NCBI RefSeq assembly: GCF_000215955.2
Contig: NZ_AFNV02000010.1
Location: forward strand, 1 to 64,000
Length of the DNA stretch: 64,000 nt
From: Salinisphaera shabanensis E1L3A
Lineage (GTDB): Bacteria; Pseudomonadota; Gammaproteobacteria; Nevskiales; Salinisphaeraceae
Reading direction: 5' to 3'
Made by a program: the position numbers and the translations under genes. How positions within the stretch are numbered: position 1 is the first letter of the stretch; every line of letters starts with the position of its first letter. Below are positions 1 to 9,254 of the stretch, one piece after another. The notes beneath the pieces are model-generated. The model did no database searches. It was not told the origin of the DNA and saw only the letters and a list, made by a program, of their open reading frames with translations.

Positions 1-30
1 CAATTTACAGAACGAATGGTGCACTCCCCG

Positions 31-399
31 CTAGTGCTTGAGGGCTCGAGCGCCGACATTCCTGTCGTAGGCGTGGCCTGTCGTGGGCGGCGCCAGGGTG
101 GCTGGCGCACGTCCGCGTGCTACGCCTCGGGCAACATCGAGATGGCGCGTCCAATACTCGCGCGCCGGCGCACTGAACCAATGTCTTGGCGAGGTCGTGA
201 ATACCTCGCGCAAATAGTTGCGCCCGGCCAGGTCGACCAACTCGCACACATCGCGATACGTACCCACTGTCATTACTCGCGCTGCGATGCGTTCGGCAAG
301 CTCGATTTCGGCGCAACAACCCGCCGGAAAGTACTTTTGCGCCATGGCAGCAAGAAACGCGTACAGCTCATCCGGGTAAGGTTCGACAGGTGTAACCAT
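31..399 (-). CDS. Hypothetical protein (122 aa)
   Basis: I do not recognise the family. The ATG at 399 is preceded by a good ribosome-binding site (GAGGTGG, seven bases upstream), which is the main argument that this is a real gene. The protein has no signal peptide or membrane segment. The N-terminal 60 residues look like a compact helical domain with two adjacent cysteines (PAGCC); the C-terminal 40 residues are Arg/Ala-rich and low in complexity. It stands alone, convergent with nothing visible in the window. Confidence 0.45.
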   Translation of the reverse strand: MVTPVEPYPDELYAFLAAMAQKYFPAGCCAEIELAERIAARVMTVGTYRDVCELVDLAGRNYLREVFTTSPRHWFSAPAREYWTRHLDVARGVARGRAPATLAPPTTGHAYDRNVGARALKH

Positions 400-935
400 G
401 AAGCCACCTCATGATCGATAGGTAGAAGGCGACGTTAGTGACCAGGCGTCAGCAGATCGCGGCAGTCATCACGTCGAATGCCCGATAGGGTGCGCCGCAC
501 AGGTGACAGGCATGCGACAGAGCAAGGCATTTTGATAATCGGTGGCGAAATACGAGCCCTAGCGGGGCCTTCGACTCAACTTAGACGGCTGAGTCATCAG
601 CTTGGCCCCCCTACACCGCCTTGCAAGCGATTGGCGAGGCAAATTTATGGCTTGCCCTCCGCCCTCGAACTTGGCCCGTCTCGTGGACACCCAGACAATC
701 TCAGGCTGGGCACGAAATACCGCAATCTCTCCCGTGGATATCAGCCTATTTTGTCGGGTCCCGACAGGCTGGCCAACGTTGTGTTCGGTTGTCACACCAA
801 GCTGCGGATTTCGCCCCGAACCGCGCTCGGGCGGTGCGTACTTGCGAGATCCATGTCTATGCAACGGCGTTCCACGTGCGCACTCCCCGCGGCGGCGTCA
901 GCGCCCGACTTGAAGCGCCGCTCGGTTTAGCGACA
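400..935. other. Intergenic stretch, no supported gene
   Basis: About 536 bases with open frames on both strands, but none has a convincing ribosome-binding site, and the translated products are Arg/Pro/Ser-rich without recognisable motifs. I see no RNA gene, IS end or strong terminator. The 3' end of the M23 peptidase gene abuts it on the right. Confidence 0.4.
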
Positions 936-1811
936 CTAGCTACCGCGCTTCAATACCAACAATGGATCGATGCGTGTGGAAAACCAGGTCATGCCCCAGT
1001 GCAAGTGGGGCCCCGTTGCCCGACCGGTGGCACCGACTTCTCCGATAATATCGCCCTGCGTGACCGTGTCGCCGACCGCAACATCAAGCTTGGACAAATG
1101 CAGGAAATTCGAGCCAACGCCATAACCGTGGTCGATTAGAATCGTGCCCCCGGTGAGATACATGTCCGGCTCGGCGAGCACTACGGTGCCCGCCGCCGGC
1201 GCTTTGACCGGTGTGCCCTTGGAAACTGCGATATCCATGCCGGAATGAGCTGATCCCGGCGTCCCGTTATAGACTCGCTGGTTGCCGAATCGGCCGCTGA
1301 TACGCCCGCGCACAGGCCAAATGAAATGCTCGGCAAACCCAAGCCCGTGGGTCGTGCTTGCACGCGCCGCAGTGACTTTCCGCTGCTCGCGTGCGATACG
1401 GCGTGCAATATCCGGCGGCGGCGAAACCGTCTTCGGCGGTACACCATTGACGCGCTCGATCGGCCAATCGCGGGGCCGGATCTCAACGTCCACGACGCGT
1501 TCGGCCGCCCGCGGCGGCGCTACGTGCAAACGAGCATTGCCGGACGCGTCGCGGCCGATACCAAACACCACGGTGCCGTAATCGGTGACATCGAGCCGGC
1601 GCCCGTCGTAGGTCACCCGGCTATCGGGCGGCACGCGCGCATAGACCAGCGCCCCCTGCTGCACATGGGCAGGGACGACAATCTCGCTATCGGCAGCGGG
1701 TTCGGCCCACGCAAGCGAAGCGCACATGAGCCAAAACGCCACGAAGGCCACGAAGGTCACGCTACGCAGCGTCACAGCCGCTGGGTTCGTCGATTTGATC
1801 AATGTCGGCAC
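936..1811 (-). CDS. Secreted M23-family metallopeptidase
   Basis: Likely murein endopeptidase, or a degenerate LytM-type regulator, acting in the periplasm. The N-terminus has a hydrophobic stretch ending at an Ala-x-Ala type cleavage site (LAWA, about residue 36). A middle region of about 120 residues resembles the beta-rich N-terminal domain of M23 proteins. The C-terminal LytM domain (about residues 165-285) keeps the zinc-binding pattern HSGMDIA and HLHWG, so the active site appears intact. The start is a GTG; no ATG lies upstream of the signal peptide and the ribosome-binding site is weak, so the start is uncertain. It is a single gene, downstream of and co-directional with the GGDEF/EAL gene. 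Confidence 0.85.
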   Translation of the reverse strand: MPTLIKSTNPAAVTLRSVTFVAFVAFWLMCASLAWAEPAADSEIVVPAHVQQGALVYARVPPDSRVTYDGRRLDVTDYGTVVFGIGRDASGNARLHVAPPRAAERVVDVEIRPRDWPIERVNGVPPKTVSPPPDIARRIAREQRKVTAARASTTHGLGFAEHFIWPVRGRISGRFGNQRVYNGTPGSAHSGMDIAVSKGTPVKAPAAGTVVLAEPDMYLTGGTILIDHGYGVGSNFLHLSKLDVAVGDTVTQGDIIGEVGATGRATGPHLHWGMTWFSTRIDPLLVLKRGS

Positions 1812-1911
1812 CTTGGTAAATATGTTGTTCAGCGAATGAAACCGACTCGCCGCATGCCAAGCGACAACGCGCGCGCATCACGAGCGCGCTAGCCGCGAAA
1901 CGCGGCCGGCT

Positions 1912-4806
1912 TCATACGCGCGGTGTAGTGACCGATAGTGAGCTCACCGAGCGCTCTGACAGCGCCGCTGTATGCACGAGCGCCGCCTCGACAGGTTCCG
2001 GCCGGTGGAAATAATAGCCTTGGAATTGACGCACGTTCGCTCGCTTGAGCAGTTCCCGCGCCGCCTGTGTCTCAACGCCTTCGGCGATGATATTGATATC
2101 AAGCGTGGCCGCTACATCGGCAATCGAGCGCAACACGGCACGATCGATCGGTTCGTGCTCGAGATTACGCACGAATGCGCGATCGATCTTGATGCCATCG
2201 ACCGAGGCATGCTTGAGAATATCGAAACCGGTATGACCGCCGGCAAAATCGTCAAGCCAGACCTCGAAGCCGCGATCGCGCAGGTTTTGTATCAGCTGCG
2301 GATAGTGTTCTCCGAACAGCGCCTCGCTTTCTGTGACCTCGAAAACCAATCGCCCGGCTCCAACCTCATGCTGATCCAGCATCGAGATCAGTTCAGCATG
2401 AAATAACGGATCGGCAACGCTGATCGGGCTGATATTGATGCTTAGATAACAGCCCTCGGGCCATAGGGCCCGTTGTTCGTAGGCTTCGATCAGGTGCAGC
2501 GCATGACGCAGCACCCAACGATCGATACGACTCATCATGCCCAGCCGGGTGGCGATAGGCAGGAATGTTTCCGGCCGAATCACGCCATCGGGCTCGGACA
2601 GACGTAATAATGCCTCGTAGCCTACAGGCGTACCGTCCCCATCAACTACCGCCTGCAGATACAGGATGAATTCATCCTTGTCCAAGCCGCGCTGCAACAG
2701 CTCGAGCGCACCCAGGTTTGCCACTGCCTGATCGCCTTCAGCAGCACTATCCTGATAAAACTCGTAGCGATTGCGGCCCGCATTTTTTGCGGCATAGAGC
2801 GCAGTGTCGGCATGGAGCAAAACGGAATCCGTGGAGTCCAGGCCCCGATCGAGTTCCGCCACCCCGATACTCACCCCTACCTCGAAACTACGGCCGTCAT
2901 ACGTGAACTCATAGTCACGCACGCGCTGGATGATCTTGTCGGCCACGACCCGTGCCCCGTCGGCATCGCCCGCGTGCACGATCGCCGCAAACTCATCGCC
3001 GCCCAATCGGGCGAGCACATCGCTATCGCGCAGCAATGAATACATGGCTTGGGCGATCTGTTGGAGCAGCTCATCGCCCGCGGCATGCCCGCATATATCG
3101 TTGACCGCCTTGAAATGATCCAGATCGAGATACATGACGAACGCATGCAGGGCGCCCTGCTGTACGCGCATCCATGTACGCGCAAGCGCTTCGTCGAACC
3201 CGCGCCGATTGGGTAGACCGGTCAATGGATCGTGGCTGGCTTCGTGCATGAGCTCCTGGGTGACACGCCGTGCTTCGCTGATGTCCTGAAACACGAATAC
3301 CGCCCCGCGTACGTCGCCGGTTTCGTCATGAATGGGCGAAATCGAATCGACGATGGAAATGAACTCGCCGTCGCGGCGCCGCAGGCGCGTGAAGATCGGC
3401 ACCCGCACGCGATCGCCCTCGCCCAGAACGCGCGGCATGGGGTCATCGATCGGGACTTCGTCGTCCGGATCGTAGAAGCGCACGACATCGCCGAAATATT
3501 CGCCCAGCATCTGTTCGCGCGTGCCACCCAGCAGCTGCACACTGGCGGAGTTGAGTTCGGAGATACGCCCATTCACGTCGATGCGAATCACGCCCTCGCC
3601 AATCGACTCGAACGTGATGTCCGCCAGTTCCTTGGCTTCGAACAATTCGTGCAGGGTGCGTTTGCTCTCCGAAATATCCTGAATATGGCAGATGAAATAG
3701 AGCGGCTCGCCGGCATCGTCGCGTAGCAGGGAAACGTCAAGCTGCACGTCGACGCTGTGGCCCTGTTTATGAAAATAGCGTTTTTCCATACGCCCGGTCA
3801 GCTTGCGCCCGCTGAGCAGATCGTCCACGTAGTCGAGATCCGTTTCGAGGTCGTCCGGGTGGGTAATGTCCTGAAACGTTCGCTCCAGCAGTTCGAGCTC
3901 GTCGTAACCCAGAATCTCGCACAGCGCCCGGTTGACGGTAAGCCAGCGCCCCTGCGGCGATACAAGCGCGATGCCGGTCGGCGCCTGCGTCAGGGTCTGG
4001 GTGAGGCGGCGTTTCGAAACGCGCAGGGCATCCTGCGCAGCACGCTCGGCCGTGATGTCGGACACGGTACCGACGATACGCCGGCCTTCGTCGGTATCGA
4101 CAAGCCTGCCCCGCTCGCGAAGCCACACCGGGTCACGGCCCGGCAGCTGCAGCCGATACTCGCAGCTGTAGTCGGCCGTATTCGCCTCGAGATGAGCATC
4201 GATACGCTTTTTGCGTTCGCGTCGGTCGTTCTCGCCAATCCACGAATACCATTTGTCGCGATCGATCGCCGATTCGTCGGCATGGCTGAGCCCGATGCGG
4301 CTATTGAAGCGTCCGTAGACGCGGTACAGATCCTCGTAGAGGTCGATGTCGATCAGGCCGAGCCCGGCGTTCTCACCGGCCGTACGCCAGCGTTTGTTTT
4401 CCACGGCAAGGCGGCGTTCACGCGCGGCGCTGATATTGCGCTCTTTGACCTGATCGTGAACGTCGAGCAGCGCGCCGGCGAGCAAAGGCTGCTGGCCGTC
4501 GCGCAGTTCCACTTGCCCAATGGCCTGAACATGGCGCCGGGCCCCATCGGCACGTATCAGTTCGACCGTGAGACTGTAACCGCTGCCCTGGCGCTGCGCC
4601 CGGTCTATCGCCTGGCTGAGCGCATCCCGCGACTCCGACGTATAGAACGACAGGGCCGAGTCGAGTTGCGGGGTAAAACTCGCGCGATCGAGGCCGTGGA
4701 TCGCATAGATACCGTCGGACCAATGGATCGCCTGTGTTTCCAGGTCGAAAGACCAGATACCCGCGCGGGCATGGCGTTCGAGAATTTCAATGCCGCTCAG
4801 CTGCAT
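1912..4806 (-). CDS. PAS-GGDEF-EAL cyclic-di-GMP enzyme
   Basis: Large bifunctional-type cyclic-di-GMP signalling protein of about 964 residues. At least four PAS/PAC-like modules fill the N-terminal two thirds and no transmembrane segment is evident, so a cytosolic sensor is likely. The diguanylate cyclase site reads LGGDEF (about residue 600) and looks intact. The phosphodiesterase domain begins with YEALLRL (about residue 731) and keeps ISINIS-like, ENE-equivalent (FEVTESEA), DDFAGG and EGVE elements; the DDFAGG loop has Ala where Gly is usual. Both activities are therefore possible, one possibly regulatory. A TTG 15 bases upstream is an alternative start; I prefer the ATG at 4806. Confidence 0.9.
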   Translation of the reverse strand: MQLSGIEILERHARAGIWSFDLETQAIHWSDGIYAIHGLDRASFTPQLDSALSFYTSESRDALSQAIDRAQRQGSGYSLTVELIRADGARRHVQAIGQVELRDGQQPLLAGALLDVHDQVKERNISAARERRLAVENKRWRTAGENAGLGLIDIDLYEDLYRVYGRFNSRIGLSHADESAIDRDKWYSWIGENDRRERKKRIDAHLEANTADYSCEYRLQLPGRDPVWLRERGRLVDTDEGRRIVGTVSDITAERAAQDALRVSKRRLTQTLTQAPTGIALVSPQGRWLTVNRALCEILGYDELELLERTFQDITHPDDLETDLDYVDDLLSGRKLTGRMEKRYFHKQGHSVDVQLDVSLLRDDAGEPLYFICHIQDISESKRTLHELFEAKELADITFESIGEGVIRIDVNGRISELNSASVQLLGGTREQMLGEYFGDVVRFYDPDDEVPIDDPMPRVLGEGDRVRVPIFTRLRRRDGEFISIVDSISPIHDETGDVRGAVFVFQDISEARRVTQELMHEASHDPLTGLPNRRGFDEALARTWMRVQQGALHAFVMYLDLDHFKAVNDICGHAAGDELLQQIAQAMYSLLRDSDVLARLGGDEFAAIVHAGDADGARVVADKIIQRVRDYEFTYDGRSFEVGVSIGVAELDRGLDSTDSVLLHADTALYAAKNAGRNRYEFYQDSAAEGDQAVANLGALELLQRGLDKDEFILYLQAVVDGDGTPVGYEALLRLSEPDGVIRPETFLPIATRLGMMSRIDRWVLRHALHLIEAYEQRALWPEGCYLSINISPISVADPLFHAELISMLDQHEVGAGRLVFEVTESEALFGEHYPQLIQNLRDRGFEVWLDDFAGGHTGFDILKHASVDGIKIDRAFVRNLEHEPIDRAVLRSIADVAATLDINIIAEGVETQAARELLKRANVRQFQGYYFHRPEPVEAALVHTAALSERSVSSLSVTTPRV

Positions 4807-4956
4807 CGGGCGGCCCGCCAATCCCAGACGCGATCGCGTCGTTCACATCGGCTAAATATCGATAACATAGTCGCATTATACAATTAATGCGCCATGAACG
4901 CCCCCAATGGCAGGTGGGTTCGATCGCGCGGCCAAACCGCCCCGCCGCGAGTCCGG

Positions 4957-5706
4957 TTAAGAGCGTCCCTCAGGCAAGGCGACCGCACACAGCGACTCGG
5001 CGAATTCACTCAATCGGATGGTGCAGCGCTCGATGTTCGAGTACTGATTGAGTTCGTCCTCGATATACCCCATCGCGTCGCGCACCAGTGTATCCGCCTC
5101 GAGGATCTCGTACTGCGGCTCGAGTTCACGCTCTTCTGGGCCGACCGTAAGCAAGCCAAGCGAATACATATGGGCAATAAAGTTCGGTACTTGTGCGCGA
5201 AGAAGAACGCCGGCCTCCTTGCCAACGCTGGATGCATAAGATAACACACGCGTGCTCGCAAGCCCTGGCAATGAACCGGCATTGACATGAACCATCGGCC
5301 AGGTGCTGCCATCCGCCATCAATACGAGGATACGTGCCTGCGACGGGTTGAGCTGGCGCAGCAGGCGAACGTAGAAATCCTGTTCGATGGCCTGCTGGTC
5401 GGTACCGCGCGATGCATCGAGCAGTTCGGCAAAAATCTGGGCAGGCAGCGTGTCGCTATTCGGGCTCGAGTTGCCCAGCGGATCGGCCGGGCGGATGCCG
5501 GCGCGGTCGAGACGATCTCCCAGGCTCTTGAGCGCGCGGTATTCGGCACGGCGCAACGCTCGAATGCCCAGCCCGGCCACCGGCCGGCGGCCCAGCCATA
5601 ACGCGGTTCGACGCAGCAGATGCAGCGGCAGCGGGGCGGTTTCTTCCGCCTCGAATTCCGGCGCGAACGCATCGTAGCGCTGCTGCTCATAATCGTATTG
5701 ATTCAC
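4957..5706 (-). CDS. DUF4393 / Abi-alpha-like protein
   Basis: Cytosolic protein of 249 residues with no membrane segment. The core (about residues 95-230), with a helix carrying QARIL and alternating hydrophobic/acidic helices ending in an ISEFAESLC-like strand, resembles the DUF4393 (Abi-alpha) family; I recognise this only by pattern. The GTG start at 5706 has a near-perfect ribosome-binding site (AAGGAGG) seven bases upstream. It lies 24 bases downstream of the DUF445 gene in the same direction, so the two are probably co-transcribed and may work together. The biochemical function is unknown; a role in abortive infection is only a family association. Confidence 0.6.
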   Translation of the reverse strand: MNQYDYEQQRYDAFAPEFEAEETAPLPLHLLRRTALWLGRRPVAGLGIRALRRAEYRALKSLGDRLDRAGIRPADPLGNSSPNSDTLPAQIFAELLDASRGTDQQAIEQDFYVRLLRQLNPSQARILVLMADGSTWPMVHVNAGSLPGLASTRVLSYASSVGKEAGVLLRAQVPNFIAHMYSLGLLTVGPEERELEPQYEILEADTLVRDAMGYIEDELNQYSNIERCTIRLSEFAESLCAVALPEGRS

Positions 5707-5730
5707 ACAGGCCTCCTTGCCGTTCCCGGC

Positions 5731-6984
5731 TTATCCGCCGCCGAACAGGACCATAAACTGGAATACGCCAACCGCCAGACCCAGGCCCGCACCTACAGCG
5801 ATCAGAATCCATTCGTCTTCTTCGAACGCCGGACGCAGCATGCCTTCGAACTTGCGTGGCGAGAGCTGACGCATGCGCTCGACCAACGTATCCTCGATCG
5901 CCATGGTGCGATTCGTATAGCTGATGAATTCCTGCATCGTTGGTGACGCGCTGCCCTGCGCGTCGGGCGTGTACTCGATCAGACGTTCGACCGCAGTTTG
6001 CTTGAGCCGGATGTAGTTCACGTCGCCCACGGTCCAGCTCATGAATGAGCCCACCGGCCCCGCGCTTTCATCCACCGCTTCGCCTACATGATGGGCGATG
6101 ATGGTAAAGATTCGATCGGAGTACGGCCCCTTGAGCACTTGCTGGAGAATATTGGCTGGCGCGAGCACTTCGTTGGCCACAAGATCGCCATAAGCACGAG
6201 CGACATCGGCTTGGCGTTTAAAGAACAGCCCATGCAGTTCGAACGGGCCGATGCGATGCTTTTCCTTGGGATTGAAAATCATCTTCAGCGCGGCCCAGTT
6301 GGTGAACCACCCCACCAGCATGCCGAACACCGGTAGCAGCCACCACGGCTGAAAGAACATCCACACGAACATCTGAACCATACCCAGCGGAAAGCCGAAA
6401 TAGGCGCCAGAGCGGGCGATGAACTTGAACTCCTCCTTGCCGGTTTCCAGGAAGATGCGGTTCATCAATTCCTTGTGATGTACCAGGTTGGTGACGACCA
6501 TATCCTTCAGATCGAAAACCTGGTTCACGTCCGTACGCAGGTCGCGCACCGTATCGGCAATCGCCCCGGGCACAGCGGCTTGGACACGCGCGACGATCGT
6601 GTCGCGGGCGGCCTCGGGCGTGCGTGCCCAGACGCTGGGGTGATGTTGTTCCATCACCTCATTGACGAGATCCGCGGTCATTTCATTGAGCGGGCCGGTG
6701 AGTTTTTCGGCCACCGCATCCGGATCCAGCCGCGAAAAGATTTCTTCGCTATCGATCAGGTTCTCGGTGATGGTATCGGTCGCTATTGCCGACATCTTGG
6801 CGGCCTTGCGCGGCACGATACCCTGCCAGCCGAGAAACGGCTTCCAGATACCGACGAACTCGATCGGATGAAACATCATCCAGATCGCGACGCGGTTGGT
6901 GATATAGCCGATTATCGCGCTGATAAAAGGCATGGACGCATACTTCCAGAACGTCGCCGTTCCCAGAAACGCCAAGTCCATCAT
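5731..6984 (-). CDS. DUF445 family membrane protein
   Basis: 417 residues. An N-terminal membrane segment contains the family-typical start (ISAIIGYITNRVAIWMMFHP), a second hydrophobic cluster lies at about residues 205-235 with a second copy of the same motif (GWFTNWAALKMIFNPK), and there is a C-terminal transmembrane anchor. These paired TN-x-(V/A)A motifs are characteristic of DUF445 (YheB/YjiN-like) inner-membrane proteins, whose role is not established. The ATG at 6984 follows GAGGAGA at good spacing. It is the first gene of a probable two-gene operon with the DUF4393-like gene. Confidence 0.82.
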   Translation of the reverse strand: MMDLAFLGTATFWKYASMPFISAIIGYITNRVAIWMMFHPIEFVGIWKPFLGWQGIVPRKAAKMSAIATDTITENLIDSEEIFSRLDPDAVAEKLTGPLNEMTADLVNEVMEQHHPSVWARTPEAARDTIVARVQAAVPGAIADTVRDLRTDVNQVFDLKDMVVTNLVHHKELMNRIFLETGKEEFKFIARSGAYFGFPLGMVQMFVWMFFQPWWLLPVFGMLVGWFTNWAALKMIFNPKEKHRIGPFELHGLFFKRQADVARAYGDLVANEVLAPANILQQVLKGPYSDRIFTIIAHHVGEAVDESAGPVGSFMSWTVGDVNYIRLKQTAVERLIEYTPDAQGSASPTMQEFISYTNRTMAIEDTLVERMRQLSPRKFEGMLRPAFEEDEWILIAVGAGLGLAVGVFQFMVLFGGG

Positions 6985-7153
6985 GAAGCCGGTCTCCTCG
7001 TGTCCTGCACTGGCAAGTCTTATTTTTATTTTCGCGATTCGGCGGCCGGCAAACCGGCTCGGAAAAGATCGCGTTTTCGAATTAACATACAGCCATTAAC
7101 GAGTGCTGTCGCCTGTCGTGCACAATTTTTTGAGCTTGATTCCGGTTAACCAC

Positions 7154-7178
7154 TAAAAAGGCCCCGCAAAGCGGGGCC
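7154..7178 (-). terminator. Rho-independent terminator of the symporter operon
   Basis: GC-rich hairpin (GGCCCCGC / GCGGGGCC with an AAA-type loop), followed on the minus strand by a run of T. It lies 30 bases past the stop of the sodium:solute symporter gene. Confidence 0.85.
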
Positions 7179-7208
7179 CGTCGATGCACTCGCGTGGCAA
7201 GTGCGGTT

Positions 7209-8975
7209 CTAGCGCAACACGCCCGGGATACGCACGTTCTCGACCAGCTCCCGCACTTCCGCCGGCGGCGGGGGCGTTACACGGGACACCATGAAGGCCA
7301 CGATGAAGTTGATCGCCGCGCCGATGGCGCCGAACGACTCCGGCTGAATACCGAGCATCCAGCTCGACGCATCGTCCGCAAACAGGTTTGTACCTGGCAC
7401 GAAGAATACCCCCTTGTACAAGAAGATATAGACGATGGTCACGGTCAGCCCGGCCAGCATGCCGGCGATACCACCTTCCCGATTCATGCGCTTGGAGAAC
7501 ACGCCCATAAGCAGCACGGGGAACAGTGACGAGGCTGCCAAGCCAAACGCCAGTGCCACCACTTCCGCCGCAAACCCGGGTGGGTTGATGCCCAGATAAC
7601 CGGCCACCAGAATCGCCCCGGTCATGGCGATACGGCCCGCCATGAGCTCACCCTTCTCGCTGATATCGGGCCTGAGCATGCTCTTGAGCAGGTCATGCGA
7701 AATGGCCGACGAGATGGCCAGCAACAACCCGGCCGCTGTCGACAACGCAGCAGCCACACCACCCGCTGCCACAAGCGCGATTACCCATGCCGGCAGCTGC
7801 GCGATTTCCGGGTTGGCAAGCACCATGATGTCACGGTCGACATTGACCATTTCATTGCCTTGCCAGCCATTGCTTTCGGCCGTGGCCTGGAACTCGGGGT
7901 TCTTGTCGTTGTAGTACTGGATCCGGCCGTCGCCGTTCTTGTCTTCGAAGCCCAGCAGGCCCGTGCCTTCCCAGGTCTTGAACCACTGCGGGCGTTGTTC
8001 GTATTCCAGATTGGAATTGGCCTCGCCCACCGGGCCGGTCTGTACCGTTTCCATCAGATTCAAGCGTGCCATTGCACCGACCGCCGGCGCGGTGGTGTAG
8101 AGAATGGCAATGAAGAACAACGCCCAGCCCACCGACTTACGCGCATCGCTGACCTTGCGCACGGTAAAAAAGCGGATGATCACGTGCGGCAAGCCTGCCG
8201 TACCGATCATCAGCGACAAGGTGAGCATGAAGATATTCAGCGTCGAATGCTCGGGGTTGGTAAATCGGTCGAAACCGAGTTCGGTAATCACCCCGTCGAG
8301 TTTTTCCAGCAGATAGACCCCGCTGCCATCGGCCATGGTCGAACCCAGCCCGATCTGCGGCAACGGCACGCCGGTGAGCTGAATCGAGATGAAGATCGCC
8401 GGCACCGTGAACGCGAAAATCAGCACGATGTACTGCGCGATCTGGGTGTAGGTGATGCCCTTCATGCCGCCAAGCACCGCATAGACGAAGACCACGCCCA
8501 TGCCGATCAATACGCCGGTTTCGAACTCCACCTCCAGAAAACGTCCGAAGGCCACGCCCACGCCTTTCATCTGCCCGATCACATACGTAATCGAGGCCAC
8601 GATCAGGCAGATGATCGCCACCGTACGCGCCACGTTGGAGTAATAGCGCGCGCCCACGAACGCCGGCACCGTAAAGCTGCCGAACTTGCGCAGATACGGC
8701 GCCAGCAGCAGTGCCAGCAGCACGAAGCCACCGGTCCAGCCCATCAGATAGGGCGAGGCGTTATAGCCCAGAAAGGCGATCAGCCCGGCCATCGAGATGA
8801 ACGAGGCCGCACTCATCCAGTCCGCGGCCGTGGCCATGCCGTTGGCCACCGGCCCGACACCACCGCCGGCCACATAGAAGTCCTCCGTGCTCCCCGCACG
8901 CGAGGCGATCGCGATGACGAAATACAGCAGAAAACTGCCGCCCACCGCAAGATAAATCCAGGTTTGTGTATCCAT
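7209..8975 (-). CDS. Sodium:solute symporter, VC_2705 type (large subunit)
   Basis: Inner-membrane sodium-coupled transporter of the SSS family (ActP/PutP relatives), 588 residues with about 13 hydrophobic helices. The N-terminus (STEDFYVAGGGVGPVANGMA) and the MSAASFISMAGL helix are typical of acetate/pyruvate-type members. Residues near 340 form a periplasm-facing insert with an EF-hand-like DKNGDGRIQ loop, which I recall as common in this subfamily. The neighbouring DUF4212 gene ends 9 bases upstream, an arrangement diagnostic for the two-subunit VC_2705 class. The substrate is probably a short-chain carboxylate (inference). Confidence 0.88.
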   Translation of the reverse strand: MDTQTWIYLAVGGSFLLYFVIAIASRAGSTEDFYVAGGGVGPVANGMATAADWMSAASFISMAGLIAFLGYNASPYLMGWTGGFVLLALLLAPYLRKFGSFTVPAFVGARYYSNVARTVAIICLIVASITYVIGQMKGVGVAFGRFLEVEFETGVLIGMGVVFVYAVLGGMKGITYTQIAQYIVLIFAFTVPAIFISIQLTGVPLPQIGLGSTMADGSGVYLLEKLDGVITELGFDRFTNPEHSTLNIFMLTLSLMIGTAGLPHVIIRFFTVRKVSDARKSVGWALFFIAILYTTAPAVGAMARLNLMETVQTGPVGEANSNLEYEQRPQWFKTWEGTGLLGFEDKNGDGRIQYYNDKNPEFQATAESNGWQGNEMVNVDRDIMVLANPEIAQLPAWVIALVAAGGVAAALSTAAGLLLAISSAISHDLLKSMLRPDISEKGELMAGRIAMTGAILVAGYLGINPPGFAAEVVALAFGLAASSLFPVLLMGVFSKRMNREGGIAGMLAGLTVTIVYIFLYKGVFFVPGTNLFADDASSWMLGIQPESFGAIGAAINFIVAFMVSRVTPPPPAEVRELVENVRIPGVLR

Positions 8976-8984
8976 GGGTGCGCT

Positions 8985-9254
8985 CTATTCCTTTTCTTCG
9001 ACGCCGAATTCCCGATCGATCTTGTTCATGCGAAATGCATAGAAGAAGATCAGGAACAAGAACACGTAAATGGCGCCCTGCTGGGCAAAGAAATACCCCA
9101 GCGGATAGCCACCGATATGGAAATTGTTGAGCACGTCCACGAGCAGAATGCCGCAGCCGTAGGACACCACGAACCACACGACCAGCAGCTTGAGCACAAG
9201 CCGGATATTGGCTTGCCAGTACGCCGCGGCCGCATCTGATGGCCGATCGGACAT
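8985..9254 (-). CDS. DUF4212 small symporter subunit
   Basis: Small membrane protein of 89 residues with two transmembrane helices (about residues 20-45 and 55-78), the standard partner of VC_2705-type symporters. I chose the ATG at 9254 because GGAGGGGG lies directly upstream; an ATG 12 bases earlier overlaps that site and is less likely. It is the first gene of the operon with the large subunit. Confidence 0.85.
   Translation of the reverse strand: MSDRPSDAAAAYWQANIRLVLKLLVVWFVVSYGCGILLVDVLNNFHIGGYPLGYFFAQQGAIYVFLFLIFFYAFRMNKIDREFGVEEKE

Noticed and set aside
478-930. Plus-strand 150-codon open frame upstream of the M23 gene
   Set aside because: No ribosome-binding site; Arg/Pro/Ser-rich product without motifs; overlapped by an equally plausible minus-strand frame. 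High-GC DNA gives such frames by chance.
3757-4887. 376-codon plus-strand frame antisense to the PAS/GGDEF/EAL gene
   Set aside because: It is the mirror of a clear coding frame, which has conserved GGDEF and EAL motifs; the antisense product shows no family features.
7695-9239. 514-codon plus-strand frame antisense to the symporter genes
   Set aside because: His/Arg/Gln-rich product typical of reading the complement of a membrane protein gene; no motif or ribosome-binding site.
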